DNA of 64,000 nucleotides from Microcella daejeonensis (GCF_026625045.1 NZ_CP113089.1:1612001-1676000), one strand, 5' to 3'; shown: positions 16,478-25,707, counted from the stretch's first letter. Numbers and translations are program-made. Notes: a model not told the origin generated them from the sequence alone.

Positions 16478-18352
16478 GCATCCAGGCTCGAGAACGCCGT
16501 CAGCCCCTACCTGCGCTCGCACGCCGGCAACCCGGTCGACTGGTGGCCGTGGAGCGCGGAGGCCTTCGCCGAGGCGCGCCGGCGCGACGTCCCTGTCATG
16601 GTGTCGATCGGCTACGCGACGTGCCACTGGTGCCACGTCATGGCCCGCGAGACCTTCGCCGACCCGGCGGTGGGGGAGTGGCTCGCCGAGCGGGTCGTCA
16701 GCGTCAAGGTCGATCGGGAGGAGCATCCCGAGGTCGACGCCGCCTACATGGCCGCCGCGGGCGCTTTCACCGAGCAGCTCGGCTGGCCGCTCACCGTCTT
16801 CGCGACGCCCGAGGGTCAGGCCTTCTTCGCCGCCACCTACCTGCCGCCGCGGGCGCAGCAGGGCATGCCCTCGTTCCGCGAGGTGGTCGAGGCGGTCGTC
16901 GCCGCCTGGCACGAGCGGCGCGACGAGGTGCTGCAGAGCGCCTCCGGCCTGCAGGATGCCCTGCGCGCGGCCGCCGCCCGCCCGACCGGCCCGCTGCCCG
17001 CCGCCGGCGAGCTGACCGCCGCCCTCGCCCGGGCGACCGCCGAGCTCGCCGGCCACGAGGATTCCGCGCACGGCGGGTTCGGAGGGGCGCCGAAGTTCCC
17101 CGTCGCCCCCGCCCTGCTCATGCTGCACGGCCGCGGGCTCGCGGGCGATGCCGCGGCCGGAGCGCTCGCCGCCCGCACCCTCGCCGCCCTCGCCGCGAGC
17201 GACCTGCGCGACCCCGTCGAGGGCGGATTCTTCCGCTACGCGACCCGCCGCGACTGGAGCGAGCCGCACTACGAGCGCATGCTCAACGACAACGCGCTGC
17301 TGCTCGAGCTCGCCGCGCGCCTCGGCGACCGCGAGACCGCCGGCGGCGTGATCGGGTTCCTGCGCGACGTCATGCGCGTCGAGGGCGGCTTCGCCTCGGG
17401 GCAGGACAGCGAGAGCCTCATCGACGGCGAGCGCAACGAGGGCGGGTACTACGCGCTCGACGCGGAGGGGCGGACGGCGCAGCCGGCTCCGCCCCTCGAC
17501 GAGAAGGTGCTCACCGCGTGGAACGGGCTCGCGATAGGGGCGCTCGCCATCGCGTCACGGCTGCTGGACGAGCCGGCCGGGGCGGCGCTCGCCGCGGAGG
17601 TCGCCGACGAGCTCATCGCCGCGCACGTGCGGCTCGACGACGACGGGGCGATGCGGCTGGTGCGGGCGAGCCGGGCCGGGCGGGCATCCGACGCCGCGGC
17701 GACCCTCGAGGACGCCGGCGATCTCGCCGTCGGACTGCTCGAGCTCGCCATCACGACGGGCGAGGAGCGCTACGCCGTCGCCGCGCGCGCGATCGTCGAC
17801 GCCTGCCGGCATGCGGGCGAGCGCACGGGCGTGCCGGCCGCGCTGCCGGGCGGCGGGGACCCCGTGCTCGCGGCGCAGGGGCTCGCCACCGTCGACGACG
17901 TCAACGAGGGCTCGGCGCCGAGCGGGGCGTCGGCGATCGCCCGCGCCGCGCTGCTGCTGCACCGCCTGACCGCCGAGGAGGCGTACCGCGCGATGGCCGA
18001 GGCCCTCGTCGCGGCCCAGCTGCCGGCGGCGCTCGAGCGGCCGATCGCCTTCGGGGCGACCCTGCAGCTCGCCTCGGCGCTCGCCGCGCCCTCGCAGCAG
18101 CTCGTCGTCGTCGCGCCCGAGGGGGAGGCCGACGACGACGCGCTCGTCGTGCACGCCCGGCACGCGCAGGGCGACGGGATGCTCGCACTGGCCCTCTCCG
18201 AGACCCGCGCCGCGGCGTGGGCGGCGGCGGGGTTCGAGCTGCTCGAGGGCCGCACGACGGCCGGCGGCCGCACGGCCGCGTACCCGTGCACCGACTTCGT
18301 CTGCCGGCTGCCCGTCACGAGCGTCGACGGGCTGCGGGCGGCGGGGGAATAG
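16475..18352 (+). CDS. DUF255 / thioredoxin-like domain protein (YyaL/Spata20 family)
   Basis: A 625-residue protein. Residues 1-160 are the DUF255 thioredoxin-like domain with the redox pair CHWC at 50-53 ([13 protein letters not shown]). The rest is an alpha/alpha barrel like those of N-acylglucosamine epimerases and six-hairpin glycosidases, with the family block [28 protein letters not shown] near residue 250 and [17 protein letters not shown] near 345. The biochemical role is not established for the family; a redox-linked or sugar-related task is inferred from the folds. The family is usually 640-700 residues, so this copy is slightly short. Expressed from the interlocked divergent promoter. 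Confidence 0.93.
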   Translation: MASRLENAVSPYLRSHAGNPVDWWPWSAEAFAEARRRDVPVMVSIGYATCHWCHVMARETFADPAVGEWLAERVVSVKVDREEHPEVDAAYMAAAGAFTEQLGWPLTVFATPEGQAFFAATYLPPRAQQGMPSFREVVEAVVAAWHERRDEVLQSASGLQDALRAAAARPTGPLPAAGELTAALARATAELAGHEDSAHGGFGGAPKFPVAPALLMLHGRGLAGDAAAGALAARTLAALAASDLRDPVEGGFFRYATRRDWSEPHYERMLNDNALLLELAARLGDRETAGGVIGFLRDVMRVEGGFASGQDSESLIDGERNEGGYYALDAEGRTAQPAPPLDEKVLTAWNGLAIGALAIASRLLDEPAGAALAAEVADELIAAHVRLDDDGAMRLVRASRAGRASDAAATLEDAGDLAVGLLELAITTGEERYAVAARAIVDACRHAGERTGVPAALPGGGDPVLAAQGLATVDDVNEGSAPSGASAIARAALLLHRLTAEEAYRAMAEALVAAQLPAALERPIAFGATLQLASALAAPSQQLVVVAPEGEADDDALVVHARHAQGDGMLALALSETRAAAWAAAGFELLEGRTTAGGRTAAYPCTDFVCRLPVTSVDGLRAAGE

Positions 18353-18356
18353 CCCG

Positions 18357-19532
18357 CTACCCGCCGAGCATTTCGCGCAGCGCCGCGCCCGAGGGGCTGC
18401 GCGGGGCGAAGTCGTCGCCCTCGACGAGCGCGAAGCGGGCATCTTGCTCATCGCCGCCGGCCTCGATGCGCCACCAGGCCCAGGCGAGCGCTCCGTCGGC
18501 GTTCTCGCGCGACCAGGCGAAGGCGCGGCGCAGATGGTCGTCGCCGCCGTCGCTCTGCCCGAACTCGGACACGAGCAGCGGCACCTGTTCGGCGAGCGGG
18601 GCGAGCTCGGCGTTCCAGCAGGTCTCGTCGGCGCAGCGCTGATCGGGGTAGAGGTGCGCGCCGGCGATGAGCTGGTCGTCGTCGGGGGCGGTGTCGAGCC
18701 AGCCGCGCAGGTCGTTCGCGTAGTCGAGGCCGCCGAGGATGGCGGGCTGCGGCGCTCCGGCCCCGCGCACGGCGCCGAGCAGCTCGGTCATGCCGACGGC
18801 GGGGTAGGTGCGGCCGCCGAGCGGCTCGCCCAGCGCCTCGACGGGAGGCGTGCATCCCCCCTCGGCCCAGCAGCGCCAGTCGAGCTCGAAGACCAGGCGG
18901 TCGTCGGCGTCGTAGATCGAGGCGGGTTCGTTGAAGAGGTCGAAGACCACCGCGCGGTGCTTGCGGTAGGTCTCGGCCACCGAGCTCCAGAACGGGATGC
19001 TCGCGGCCGACGGCATCGCGCGCAGGCCGTCGGCGAGCTCGCCGTCGGGCGCCGACCAGTGCAGGTCGAGGATGACGACGAGCCCCGCGTCGGTGAGCGC
19101 CGTGACCCAGGCGTCGACGGCGGCGCGGTAGCCGGCCGCGGTGCCGAAGGCGTCCGCAGGCCGGTTCTCGGCCCAGCACTGCTCGTTGAGCGGCACCCGC
19201 ACGGCGGTCACGCCCCAGTCGAGCATCGCCTCGACGGCGGCCGGCTCGGCCCCGCCGTCGTCGTGCCCGCGGCCCTGGATGCAGGCGTACTCGAAGCCGG
19301 GCCAGTTGACGCCGTCGAGCACGAGCGGCTCGCCGCTGCGCAGGTCGATGAGCGCGGCATCCCGCACCGAGACGACGGGCGCCTCGGGTGTCAGCGTCGC
19401 CCGCGGTGCGGCGGCGACGCGCCCCGGCTCATCGGAGGGCGGCAGCGCCACGACGGCGACGACGGCCGCCGACGCGAGCACCGCCGCCGCGATGACGATC
19501 GCGACGGCGGTGCGGCGACGGGATGCTCTCAC
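18357..19532 (-). CDS. Membrane-anchored GH5-type glycoside hydrolase (cellulase family)
   Basis: A 391-residue protein with a single N-terminal membrane helix (residues 9-30, AVAIVIAAAVLASAAVVAVVAL), then a TIM-barrel cellulase domain facing outside. Landmarks are VILDLHWSAP near residue 160, the acid/base Glu202 in FDLFNEP and the nucleophile Glu323 in LLVSEFGQSDGG. It should cut beta-linked glucan-type chains; exact linkage unknown. It starts at a GTG 5 bases past the stop of the GH18 gene and is the last gene of the three-gene polysaccharide cluster. Context suggests it trims or releases the polymer made by the upstream GT2 synthase. Confidence 0.87.
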   Translation of the reverse strand: MRASRRRTAVAIVIAAAVLASAAVVAVVALPPSDEPGRVAAAPRATLTPEAPVVSVRDAALIDLRSGEPLVLDGVNWPGFEYACIQGRGHDDGGAEPAAVEAMLDWGVTAVRVPLNEQCWAENRPADAFGTAAGYRAAVDAWVTALTDAGLVVILDLHWSAPDGELADGLRAMPSAASIPFWSSVAETYRKHRAVVFDLFNEPASIYDADDRLVFELDWRCWAEGGCTPPVEALGEPLGGRTYPAVGMTELLGAVRGAGAPQPAILGGLDYANDLRGWLDTAPDDDQLIAGAHLYPDQRCADETCWNAELAPLAEQVPLLVSEFGQSDGGDDHLRRAFAWSRENADGALAWAWWRIEAGGDEQDARFALVEGDDFAPRSPSGAALREMLGG

Positions 19533-19537
19533 CCGCG

Positions 19538-21184
19538 TCAGTCTGCCTCCTCGGCGGCGGACTCGGCGGCGCCCTCGGTGCTCGTGCGGTCGGCGATCGT
19601 GCCGGTCGCCTCCCACTCGGCCGCGAGCTCCTCGACCTCGTCGAGCGGCACGGGCGACCACGGCGAGCTGTCGGGATCGGCCGCGTAGGCCTCGGGGCTG
19701 TCGCCCTGGTTCCACCACTTCGACTCGTAGGGGGTGCCGTCGAAGAGGATGCGCTGGCCCTTGTCGTAGACCGCGGTGCCCTGCCACTCGGGGTAGGCGC
19801 CCTCGGGCAGAGTCGGCGTCTCCTGCGGCTTCTCGCCCTCGAGCACGGGGCCGATGAGCGTCCACGGCACCTCCCACTCGTTGAGCACGGGGTTGTCGGG
19901 CAGCTCGCCCCTCGTCCACCACTTGGCCTCGTAGACGTTGCGGTACCAGACGACCTTGCTGCCGGCGAGGTAGGCGTTGTCCTCGTCCCAGATCGGGTAC
20001 GGGCTGGTCTCGGGGTCGTCGATGAAGTCGCTCGGGTCGCGCGGCTCGGGGGTCGTGACGACGCCCGCGACGCTGTCGAGACGGCCGGTGAAGCCCTTCG
20101 CGAGCAGGTCGGCGAACCGCACGTCGCCCTGCGGCACGCCGGAGCAGGCGTCGCTGACGCGGCTGAGGTCGACGTAGTTCGGTCCGCACTGCACGTCGCG
20201 GTTGAGCGACCAGACCGACATGCGGCCGATGCCCGTCTCGACGGCCCAGGCGTTGAGCTCCTCGGCATCCTTCGTCGTGAACACCTCGTCGACGACGTCG
20301 TTCTGGCCGAGCATCGGCGTCGCGCCGATCTTGCGCCACAGCGTCGCCGAGCCGAGCTCGATGTCGGCCAGCTCGTAGATGATGCCGAGCTGGCGATGCG
20401 TGGCCTGCAGGGCGCGGATCGAGGCGTCGGCCATCGACTCGCCCTCCTCCCGCGCCTCGCCGTAGTTCATCGTCATGACGTTGACGCCCGCGACGTCGAC
20501 ACCGGTCTCGATCATCTGCTGCACGAAGGTCGTGCCGTCCTCGGTGAGGCCCGAGGGGATGACGGGCAGGGTCAGCCAGACGGCGAGGTCGTCGCCCGCC
20601 GCGCGGCGGCGCTCCTGCAGGGTCGCGATGGCCTCGGCCCGGCGCTGCCCGGCGACCGCGTCGGTGAGGTTCTCGCCCTCGATGTCGAGGTCGATGGTCG
20701 ACACGTCGTAGCGCTCGATCACCTGGTCGTAGGCGCGCACGAGCTCGGCCGGGTTCGTGCAGACCGTCGCGAGCTCGTCGTTCAGCAGCCCGCCGAACGA
20801 GATCGACAGGTCGGCGCCGAGCTGCTCGACCCGCGCGAGGCGGCGATCGAGGTCGAGCTCGGCCGCGGCCTCGTCGAGGTCGTAGGCCGTGCCCCACGTC
20901 GGCGTGCAGGGCTCGTCGGGGTCGGCGACGATGAACGACAGCACGATGTCGCGCGCCGCGGTCTCCTCGACGTCCTCGAAGGCGAACACGGGCGTCGCGG
21001 TCGCATCCACGTAGCCGGCGAACCACGGGCTCCGGTTCTCGAGAGTGGATGCCCCCGCCCAGTTCTGCACCGAGATGAAGCCCCAGAAGCCCACCGCGCT
21101 GGCGAGCACGAGGGCGACGAGCAGGCGCCAGGGGGAGAGCCGGCGCCCGTCGCGCCAGAGGATGCTGGTGGCGGCGGCGCGCAT
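19538..21184 (-). CDS. Membrane-anchored GH18 glycosidase with two carbohydrate-binding modules
   Basis: A 548-residue protein with an N-terminal membrane helix (residues 20-42), then a GH18 chitinase-like barrel. The catalytic DxDxE motif is Asp165-Leu-Asp167-Ile-Glu169; VNVMTMNYGEAREEGESM and MSVWSLNRDVQ are further family segments. Two modules of the CBM5/12 (chitin-binding) type follow, at about residues 395-435 (ending YEAKWWTRG) and 462-505 (ending YESKWWNQG). It probably binds and processes a beta-1,4-linked GlcNAc or related chain at the cell surface. The ATG overlaps the GT2 stop (TGATG), so it is made together with the synthase. Confidence 0.9.
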   Translation of the reverse strand: MRAAATSILWRDGRRLSPWRLLVALVLASAVGFWGFISVQNWAGASTLENRSPWFAGYVDATATPVFAFEDVEETAARDIVLSFIVADPDEPCTPTWGTAYDLDEAAAELDLDRRLARVEQLGADLSISFGGLLNDELATVCTNPAELVRAYDQVIERYDVSTIDLDIEGENLTDAVAGQRRAEAIATLQERRRAAGDDLAVWLTLPVIPSGLTEDGTTFVQQMIETGVDVAGVNVMTMNYGEAREEGESMADASIRALQATHRQLGIIYELADIELGSATLWRKIGATPMLGQNDVVDEVFTTKDAEELNAWAVETGIGRMSVWSLNRDVQCGPNYVDLSRVSDACSGVPQGDVRFADLLAKGFTGRLDSVAGVVTTPEPRDPSDFIDDPETSPYPIWDEDNAYLAGSKVVWYRNVYEAKWWTRGELPDNPVLNEWEVPWTLIGPVLEGEKPQETPTLPEGAYPEWQGTAVYDKGQRILFDGTPYESKWWNQGDSPEAYAADPDSSPWSPVPLDEVEELAAEWEATGTIADRTSTEGAAESAAEEAD

Positions 21185-23490
21185 CAGGAGGCCTTCCGTT
21201 CGGTCGAGCCGGCGAGCACCGGGGCGGGGCTGTCGGCGGCGTGGTCGTGGATGGCGCCGTGGTAGAGCACGGTGCGCCAGTCGGCCGCCGCCTCGGCGGC
21301 CGGGGCCGCGGATGCGCCCGTGCGGTTCTTGGGCTTCGCGTACAGCCAGTTGGTGAGGCCGTAGAAGATGTCGACGAGCGAGCTGCCGATGCCGATGTAG
21401 GCGATCACGGCGGCGAGCGCGAGGATCGCGTTGAACCCGGCGAAGGCCGCGTTGCCCCAGTTCTCGGCCTGCACGTCGCGCCAGAGGGTGAACACCGAGA
21501 ACGCGATGATCAGATACGGCGCTAGCACGTAGAGCAGAGGGGTCGTGGTGCGGTTGCGCACCTTGGGCGTGCGGGCGAAGGGGATCTTCTTCGAGGTGAT
21601 CGCCTGCTCGATCGACTTGATGACGCCCGCGAGGTTCACGGGCAGCAGGATGAGGTTGAAGCCGTAGATGCGGAAGACGTCGCTGGCCTTGTACCCGGCG
21701 TAGCGCAGGTCGCTGGCCATGGCGATGAAGTACGGCAGGGCGGCGAGCAGCACCATGGGGCTGAGCAGGCGGCTGTCGTAGGGGTACGCGAGCAGGAACA
21801 CCAGGCCGAAGCTGGCCCAGGCGATCGAGCTCATGTAGTTCATGCGCAGCAGGATCTCGGTCTTCGTGACGCGCTCGCCGCGGGCGCGGCGCTCGCGGAT
21901 CTGCCGGAAGTACTTCGGCAGGATGAGCAGACCGCCGTTGGCCCAGCGGCGGCGCTGGATGACGAGCGAGCCGAAGTCGGGCGGCGTCGCCGAGTAGCTG
22001 AGCCGCTCGGGGTAGTTGACGAGGGTCCAGCCGTGGGTGCCGAGGTCGATGCTCGACTCCGTGTCCTCGATCACCGTGCGGTCCTGCACGTAGCGCTTGA
22101 TGGTGAAGCCGCCGCTCGTCTCGATCTGCACGATGTCGTCGAGCGCGCGCTTGCGGATGACGGCGTTCGCGCCGACCCAGAAGGTCGCGTTGTGGTACGA
22201 GAACCCCTGGTGGAGGATGTGCTGGATGTCGGTCGTGGCCGCGGCGAGGCGCTCGATGCGCGTGCTCGCCCCGCGGTACGAGGAGTACGGCGTCTGCGTC
22301 ACCGCGACGCGGGCGTTCTCGGGCTGCTCCATCGAGTGCACGAGCCGCAGGCAGTAGTCGCGCAGCAGCATCGAATCGGCGTCGAGGGTGAGCAGGTAGT
22401 CGCTGTCGGGGATGACCAGGTCGGCCGGCTGACCGAACGAGACCGGGCGCAGCACCGTGCCGTCGGGGGTCTCCTCGTAGGCGTACGAGCCGCCCATGAG
22501 GCCGATGTAGGCGTTGAGGTTCATGGCCTTGTTGGCCTCGTGCGAGAGCCCGGCGAAGCGCTTGCGCTCGAAGACGTCGACCTCGGCGCTGAAGGTCCAG
22601 GCGAGGCGGCGCATCAGGTGCACGGCGTGCGCGGCCGTGAGGGCGAAGCCCTCGAGGCGGGCGTTCTCGAGCGCGTCGCCCGTGAGCTCGAGCTCGTGAC
22701 GCAGCCCGCCGAGAACCTGCTCGACGAAGAAGACGTCCACGTGGTCCGAGACGGTGTGCTCCGCGATCCGCTGGTCGATCCAGCGCACCGCCCAGCGGAA
22801 GTGCCCGATGACCTCGGCCACCTCGGCGTCGTCGAGGTCGTCGGTGCCGGCCACCTCGCGCTGCAGCAGAGCATCCCGGAACCGGCCCCCCGGCAGGGCG
22901 AGGGCCTCGGTGATCGTGGTGGAGAGGGCGCGGGTCGCCTCGAGCCGGGCGGCGACGAGCGGCTCGGTGGGGTGGGGCGGGTCGTCGACGAGCAGCACCA
23001 CGCGCAGGTTCGGGTACTCCTGCAGGGCGGCCGACCACAGGGTGGTCGCGACCACGTCGGGCTCCTCGGCGTAGGAGGGCACGAGCACGGTCATCGCGGT
23101 CGAGCGATCGGCGAAGTGCCGGTCGAGCTCGGCGCGGGGCGTGCGCACATGGGCGCGGAACCGCTGGAGGGCTCCGTGACGGGCGATCAGGTACATGAGC
23201 GCCGAGAAGGTCAGGAACGTGACGACGACGACGTACGAGATCGCCTGGGTGGTGAAGGCGAAGCTCTGGGTGCCGTTGTTGAGGAACTCGGCGATGACCG
23301 TGTACACGACGTAGACGGCCCAGAAGGCGACGGTCGCGACGATCGCCATGCGGGCGAGGGCGATGCGGCGGTCGCTCGGCCGGGGGTGCACGATCGGCAG
23401 CGGGGTGGTGCGCTTCTCAGCGCCCCATTGGCGCTTGCGGGTGGGAGGGAGGGCGTTCGGGCGCGACGGAACAGCGGGCGACGAGGGCAT
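21184..23490 (-). CDS. Membrane polysaccharide synthase, glycosyltransferase family 2
   Basis: A 768-residue processive GT2 enzyme like cellulose, chitin or hyaluronan synthases. Two N-terminal helices (about residues 46-70 and 80-104) precede a cytoplasmic catalytic domain with VDD near residue 167, DAD at 370-372 and QRRRW at 512-516, the sites that bind UDP-sugar and acceptor. Five or six C-terminal helices follow (from about 545) and form the export channel. An unusual insert of about 130 residues (acidic, 185-320) lies between VDD and DAD. No PilZ domain is visible. It is the first gene of the GT2-GH18-GH5 unit, preceded by a structured leader with AGAAGGA before the ATG. Confidence 0.9.
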   Translation of the reverse strand: MPSSPAVPSRPNALPPTRKRQWGAEKRTTPLPIVHPRPSDRRIALARMAIVATVAFWAVYVVYTVIAEFLNNGTQSFAFTTQAISYVVVVTFLTFSALMYLIARHGALQRFRAHVRTPRAELDRHFADRSTAMTVLVPSYAEEPDVVATTLWSAALQEYPNLRVVLLVDDPPHPTEPLVAARLEATRALSTTITEALALPGGRFRDALLQREVAGTDDLDDAEVAEVIGHFRWAVRWIDQRIAEHTVSDHVDVFFVEQVLGGLRHELELTGDALENARLEGFALTAAHAVHLMRRLAWTFSAEVDVFERKRFAGLSHEANKAMNLNAYIGLMGGSYAYEETPDGTVLRPVSFGQPADLVIPDSDYLLTLDADSMLLRDYCLRLVHSMEQPENARVAVTQTPYSSYRGASTRIERLAAATTDIQHILHQGFSYHNATFWVGANAVIRKRALDDIVQIETSGGFTIKRYVQDRTVIEDTESSIDLGTHGWTLVNYPERLSYSATPPDFGSLVIQRRRWANGGLLILPKYFRQIRERRARGERVTKTEILLRMNYMSSIAWASFGLVFLLAYPYDSRLLSPMVLLAALPYFIAMASDLRYAGYKASDVFRIYGFNLILLPVNLAGVIKSIEQAITSKKIPFARTPKVRNRTTTPLLYVLAPYLIIAFSVFTLWRDVQAENWGNAAFAGFNAILALAAVIAYIGIGSSLVDIFYGLTNWLYAKPKNRTGASAAPAAEAAADWRTVLYHGAIHDHAADSPAPVLAGSTERKAS

Positions 23491-23505
23491 GGGGGTGTCC
23501 TTCTC

Positions 23506-23561
23506 GTCTCGGCCTCATCGCATTTCGGGTGGCGATGAGAAGTCGGGTGGCAGACCGAGAC
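23506..23561 (-). promoter_or_regulatory. Structured leader RNA of the polysaccharide synthase gene
   Basis: On the transcript, GTCTCGG (23561-23555) pairs with CCGAGAC (23512-23506), and inside it CTCATCGC pairs with GCGATGAG (23539-23532 with 23521-23514). Two direct repeats CCACCCGA occur within. The outer stem begins at the expected transcription start and ends next to the ribosome-binding site, so folding could control access to it. It matches no riboswitch class that I recognise. Confidence 0.55.
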
Positions 23562-23567
23562 ATCAGA

Positions 23568-23573
23568 ACAGTA
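23568..23573 (-). promoter_or_regulatory. -10 element of the GT2-GH18-GH5 operon
   Basis: TACTGT on the minus strand ends 6 bases before the first base of the leader hairpin. The position where a -35 would lie reads CGCGGG, far from consensus, which suggests dependence on an activator. Confidence 0.5.
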
Positions 23574-23606
23574 CGCCCACCGCTGAGGATCCCGCGAACC
23601 CTAAAC

Positions 23607-23624
23607 GGGGTACAAAATGTCCCC
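23607..23624 (-). promoter_or_regulatory. Inverted repeat upstream of the GT2 promoter, possible activator site
   Basis: The plus strand reads GGGGTACA-AAA-TGTCCCC with one bulged T, an AT-centred dyad in GC-rich DNA. Its centre is about 54 bases upstream of the predicted start, the usual place for an activator on a promoter with a poor -35. Confidence 0.5.
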
Positions 23625-23662
23625 TCAAGTGCCGACACGCCGTGCCGTAAGGTGAAACTGGT

Positions 23663-24244
23663 TCAGCGCACCTGCTTCTTCGCGCTGATGACTCCCGTGT
23701 CGAATCCCATGAGGTGGAGCCCGCCGTGGAACCGGGCGTGCTCGACCTTGATGCAGCGGTCCATGACGACCGTGAGGCCGTGCCGCTCGCCGTACCGCGC
23801 GGCCTCCTCGTTCCAGATGCCGAGCTGCACCCAGACGGTCGAGGCGCCGATTGCGAGCACGTCGTCGATCACCGAGGGGATGTCGCTCGCCTTGCGGAAC
23901 ACGTCGACGATGTCGGGCACCTCGGGCAGCGACGCGAGGTCGGGGTAGGCCTTCTGACCCAGGATCTCGGTGGCGTTCGGATTGACGAAGTACACCCGGT
24001 AGCTGCTCGACTGCTGCAGGTACGTGCCGACGAAGTACGAGCTGCGGGCGGGGTTGGGCGAGGCGCCGACGATCGCGATGCTGCGGGCGCGGCGCAGGAT
24101 GCCCAGCCGCTCCTTCGCGCTCGGCCCCACCCAGGTGCGCTGCGACTTCAGCAGCTTCGCCAGCGGCGAGCTCGACGGGATCGCGCAGGTCAGCCCGTTG
24201 GCGAGGGTGACGGTCTCGGTGCCGCTGCCGGCCTCCGCGCTCAT
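23663..24244 (-). CDS. CoA-binding domain protein (YccU type)
   Basis: A 193-residue Rossmann-fold protein of the CoA-binding family. The nucleotide-binding loop SIAIVGASPNPARSSYFVGTYL is near residue 55 and VYFVNPNATEILGQKAYPDL and DIVDVFRKASDIPSVIDDVLAIGASTVWVQLGIWNEEAARY follow in the expected order. No catalytic role is established; members probably bind CoA or acyl-CoA and may steer partner enzymes. Its ATG overlaps the metY stop (ATGA), and the pairing with O-acetylhomoserine sulfhydrylase is recurrent in actinobacteria, so a link to methionine or sulfur metabolism is inferred. Confidence 0.9.
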   Translation of the reverse strand: MSAEAGSGTETVTLANGLTCAIPSSSPLAKLLKSQRTWVGPSAKERLGILRRARSIAIVGASPNPARSSYFVGTYLQQSSSYRVYFVNPNATEILGQKAYPDLASLPEVPDIVDVFRKASDIPSVIDDVLAIGASTVWVQLGIWNEEAARYGERHGLTVVMDRCIKVEHARFHGGLHLMGFDTGVISAKKQVR

Positions 24245-25542
24245 GCTGCACCCGCCTTCTGCGCCGCATCGAGCGCCTGATCGAGATCGTGGATGATGTC
24301 CTCGACGTCCTCGATCCCCACCGAGAGCCGCACGAGCCCCGGGCCGATGCCGGAGTCGAGCAGCTGCTGCTCGGTCAGCTGGGCATGGGTCGTCGAGCCC
24401 GGATGGATGATGAGGGTCTTCGCGTCGCCGATGTTGGCGAGGTGGCTCGCGAGCTGCACGTTCTCGATGAGCGCCTCGCCCGCTGCACGGCCTCCGACGA
24501 CGTCGAAGCTGAACACCGAGCTCGGGCCGAGCGGCAGGTACTTCTGCGCGCGCTCGTGGTGGCGGTGCGAGGGCAGCCCCGCCCAGCGCACGGCCTCGAC
24601 GCGCGGGTCGGCGTCGAGCCACTCGGCGACGGCGCGGGCGTTGTCGACGTGCGCCTGCATGCGGTACGGCAGGGTCTCGACGCCCTGCGCGAGCAGGAAG
24701 GCGGAGTGCGGCGCGAGGGCGGGCCCGATGTCGCGCAGCTGCTCGGCGCGCAGCCGGGTGAGGAACGAATACTCGCCGAAGTTGCCGTACCAGGTGAGCC
24801 CGCCGTAGTGCGGCACGGTCTCCTCGAACAGCGGGAAGTTGTGGTTCGACCAGTCGAAGCGCCCCGACTCGACGACGACGCCGCCGAGGGTGGTGCCGTG
24901 CCCGCCGAGGAACTTCGTCGCCGAGTGCACGACGACGTCGGCGCCCCACTCGATCGGTCGGCACAGGTAGGGGGTCGCCACCGTCGAGTCGATGATGAGG
25001 GGCAGGTCGGCGGCGTGCGCGACCTCGGCGAGCCCCGCGATGTCGGCGATGTCGCCGCTCGGGTTCGCGATCGTCTCGGCGAAGACGAGCTTGGTGCGGC
25101 CCGGGATGATCGCCGCGGCGTAGTCGGCGGGGTCGTCGCTCGCGACGAAGGTCGTCTCGACGCCGAAGCGGCGCAGCGTCACGTCGAGCTGGGTGATCGA
25201 GCCGCCGTAGAGGTTCGAGGAGGCGACGATGTGGTCGCCGGCGCCGGCGAGCGAGGCGAAGGTGACGAACTGCGCGCTCAGCCCGCTCGAGGTGGCGACG
25301 GCGCCGAGGCCGCCCTCGAGGCTCGCGACGCGCTCCTCGAAGCTCGCCACCGTCGGGTTCGACAGGCGGCTGTAGATGTTGCCGTACTTCTGCAGCGCGA
25401 ACCGCGCCGCGGCGTCCTGCGCATCGTCGAAGACGAAGGCGCTCGACTGGTAGATCGGCAGGGCGCGGGCGCCCGTCGCCGAGTCGGGAACATTGCCCGC
25501 GTGCAGTGCGCGCGTGCGGAATCCGTAGTCACGATCGGCCAT
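24241..25542 (-). CDS. metY: O-acetylhomoserine sulfhydrylase
   Basis: A PLP enzyme of the Cys/Met metabolism family, 433 residues, which makes homocysteine from O-acetylhomoserine and sulfide. The PLP lysine is Lys210 in HSATKFLGGHG. The N-terminal TRALHAG and IYQSSAFVFDDAQDAA, the YSRLSNPTVASFEERVASLEGG block and the C-terminal LIIHPGSTTHAQLTEQQL block are those of the MetY group; the last one separates it from cystathionine gamma-synthase and gamma-lyase, which are also shorter (about 380-400). A TAGCCT hexamer ends 6 bases before the ATG, so the message is probably leaderless and no SAM riboswitch can fit there. Confidence 0.95.
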   Translation of the reverse strand: MADRDYGFRTRALHAGNVPDSATGARALPIYQSSAFVFDDAQDAAARFALQKYGNIYSRLSNPTVASFEERVASLEGGLGAVATSSGLSAQFVTFASLAGAGDHIVASSNLYGGSITQLDVTLRRFGVETTFVASDDPADYAAAIIPGRTKLVFAETIANPSGDIADIAGLAEVAHAADLPLIIDSTVATPYLCRPIEWGADVVVHSATKFLGGHGTTLGGVVVESGRFDWSNHNFPLFEETVPHYGGLTWYGNFGEYSFLTRLRAEQLRDIGPALAPHSAFLLAQGVETLPYRMQAHVDNARAVAEWLDADPRVEAVRWAGLPSHRHHERAQKYLPLGPSSVFSFDVVGGRAAGEALIENVQLASHLANIGDAKTLIIHPGSTTHAQLTEQQLLDSGIGPGLVRLSVGIEDVEDIIHDLDQALDAAQKAGAA

Positions 25543-25548
25543 CCCGCC

Positions 25549-25554
25549 AGGCTA
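25549..25554 (-). promoter_or_regulatory. -10 element of metY
   Basis: TAGCCT on the minus strand, 6 bases before the ATG at 25542. Confidence 0.5.
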
Positions 25555-25695
25555 CGGCGCGCCGCTGACCGGCGCCCGCTGATCGCGTCACAAAGCGTAA
25601 GAGGGCGCGGCGCGCGGCGACGGCGCGGGATGCCGCTCCCGCGCACGACCGCCGGATCCGTCGCACGGGGGAGGCGCCGGGCGGCACCCCGCTCC

Positions 25696-25701
25696 TAGCC
25701 T
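25696..25701 (+). promoter_or_regulatory. -10 element of the DUF418 gene
   Basis: TAGCCT ends 6 bases before the ATG at 25708. Confidence 0.5.
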
Positions 25702-25707
25702 GGTCGC

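Noticed and set aside
23506..23561. Cyclic di-GMP or cyclic di-AMP riboswitch before the polysaccharide synthase
   Set aside because: The leader is too short and lacks the conserved cores of those classes; it is reported only as a structured leader.
25543..25707. SAM riboswitch or T-box upstream of metY
   Set aside because: The -10 lies 6 bases from the start codon, leaving no room for a leader, and no SAM-box sequence is seen.
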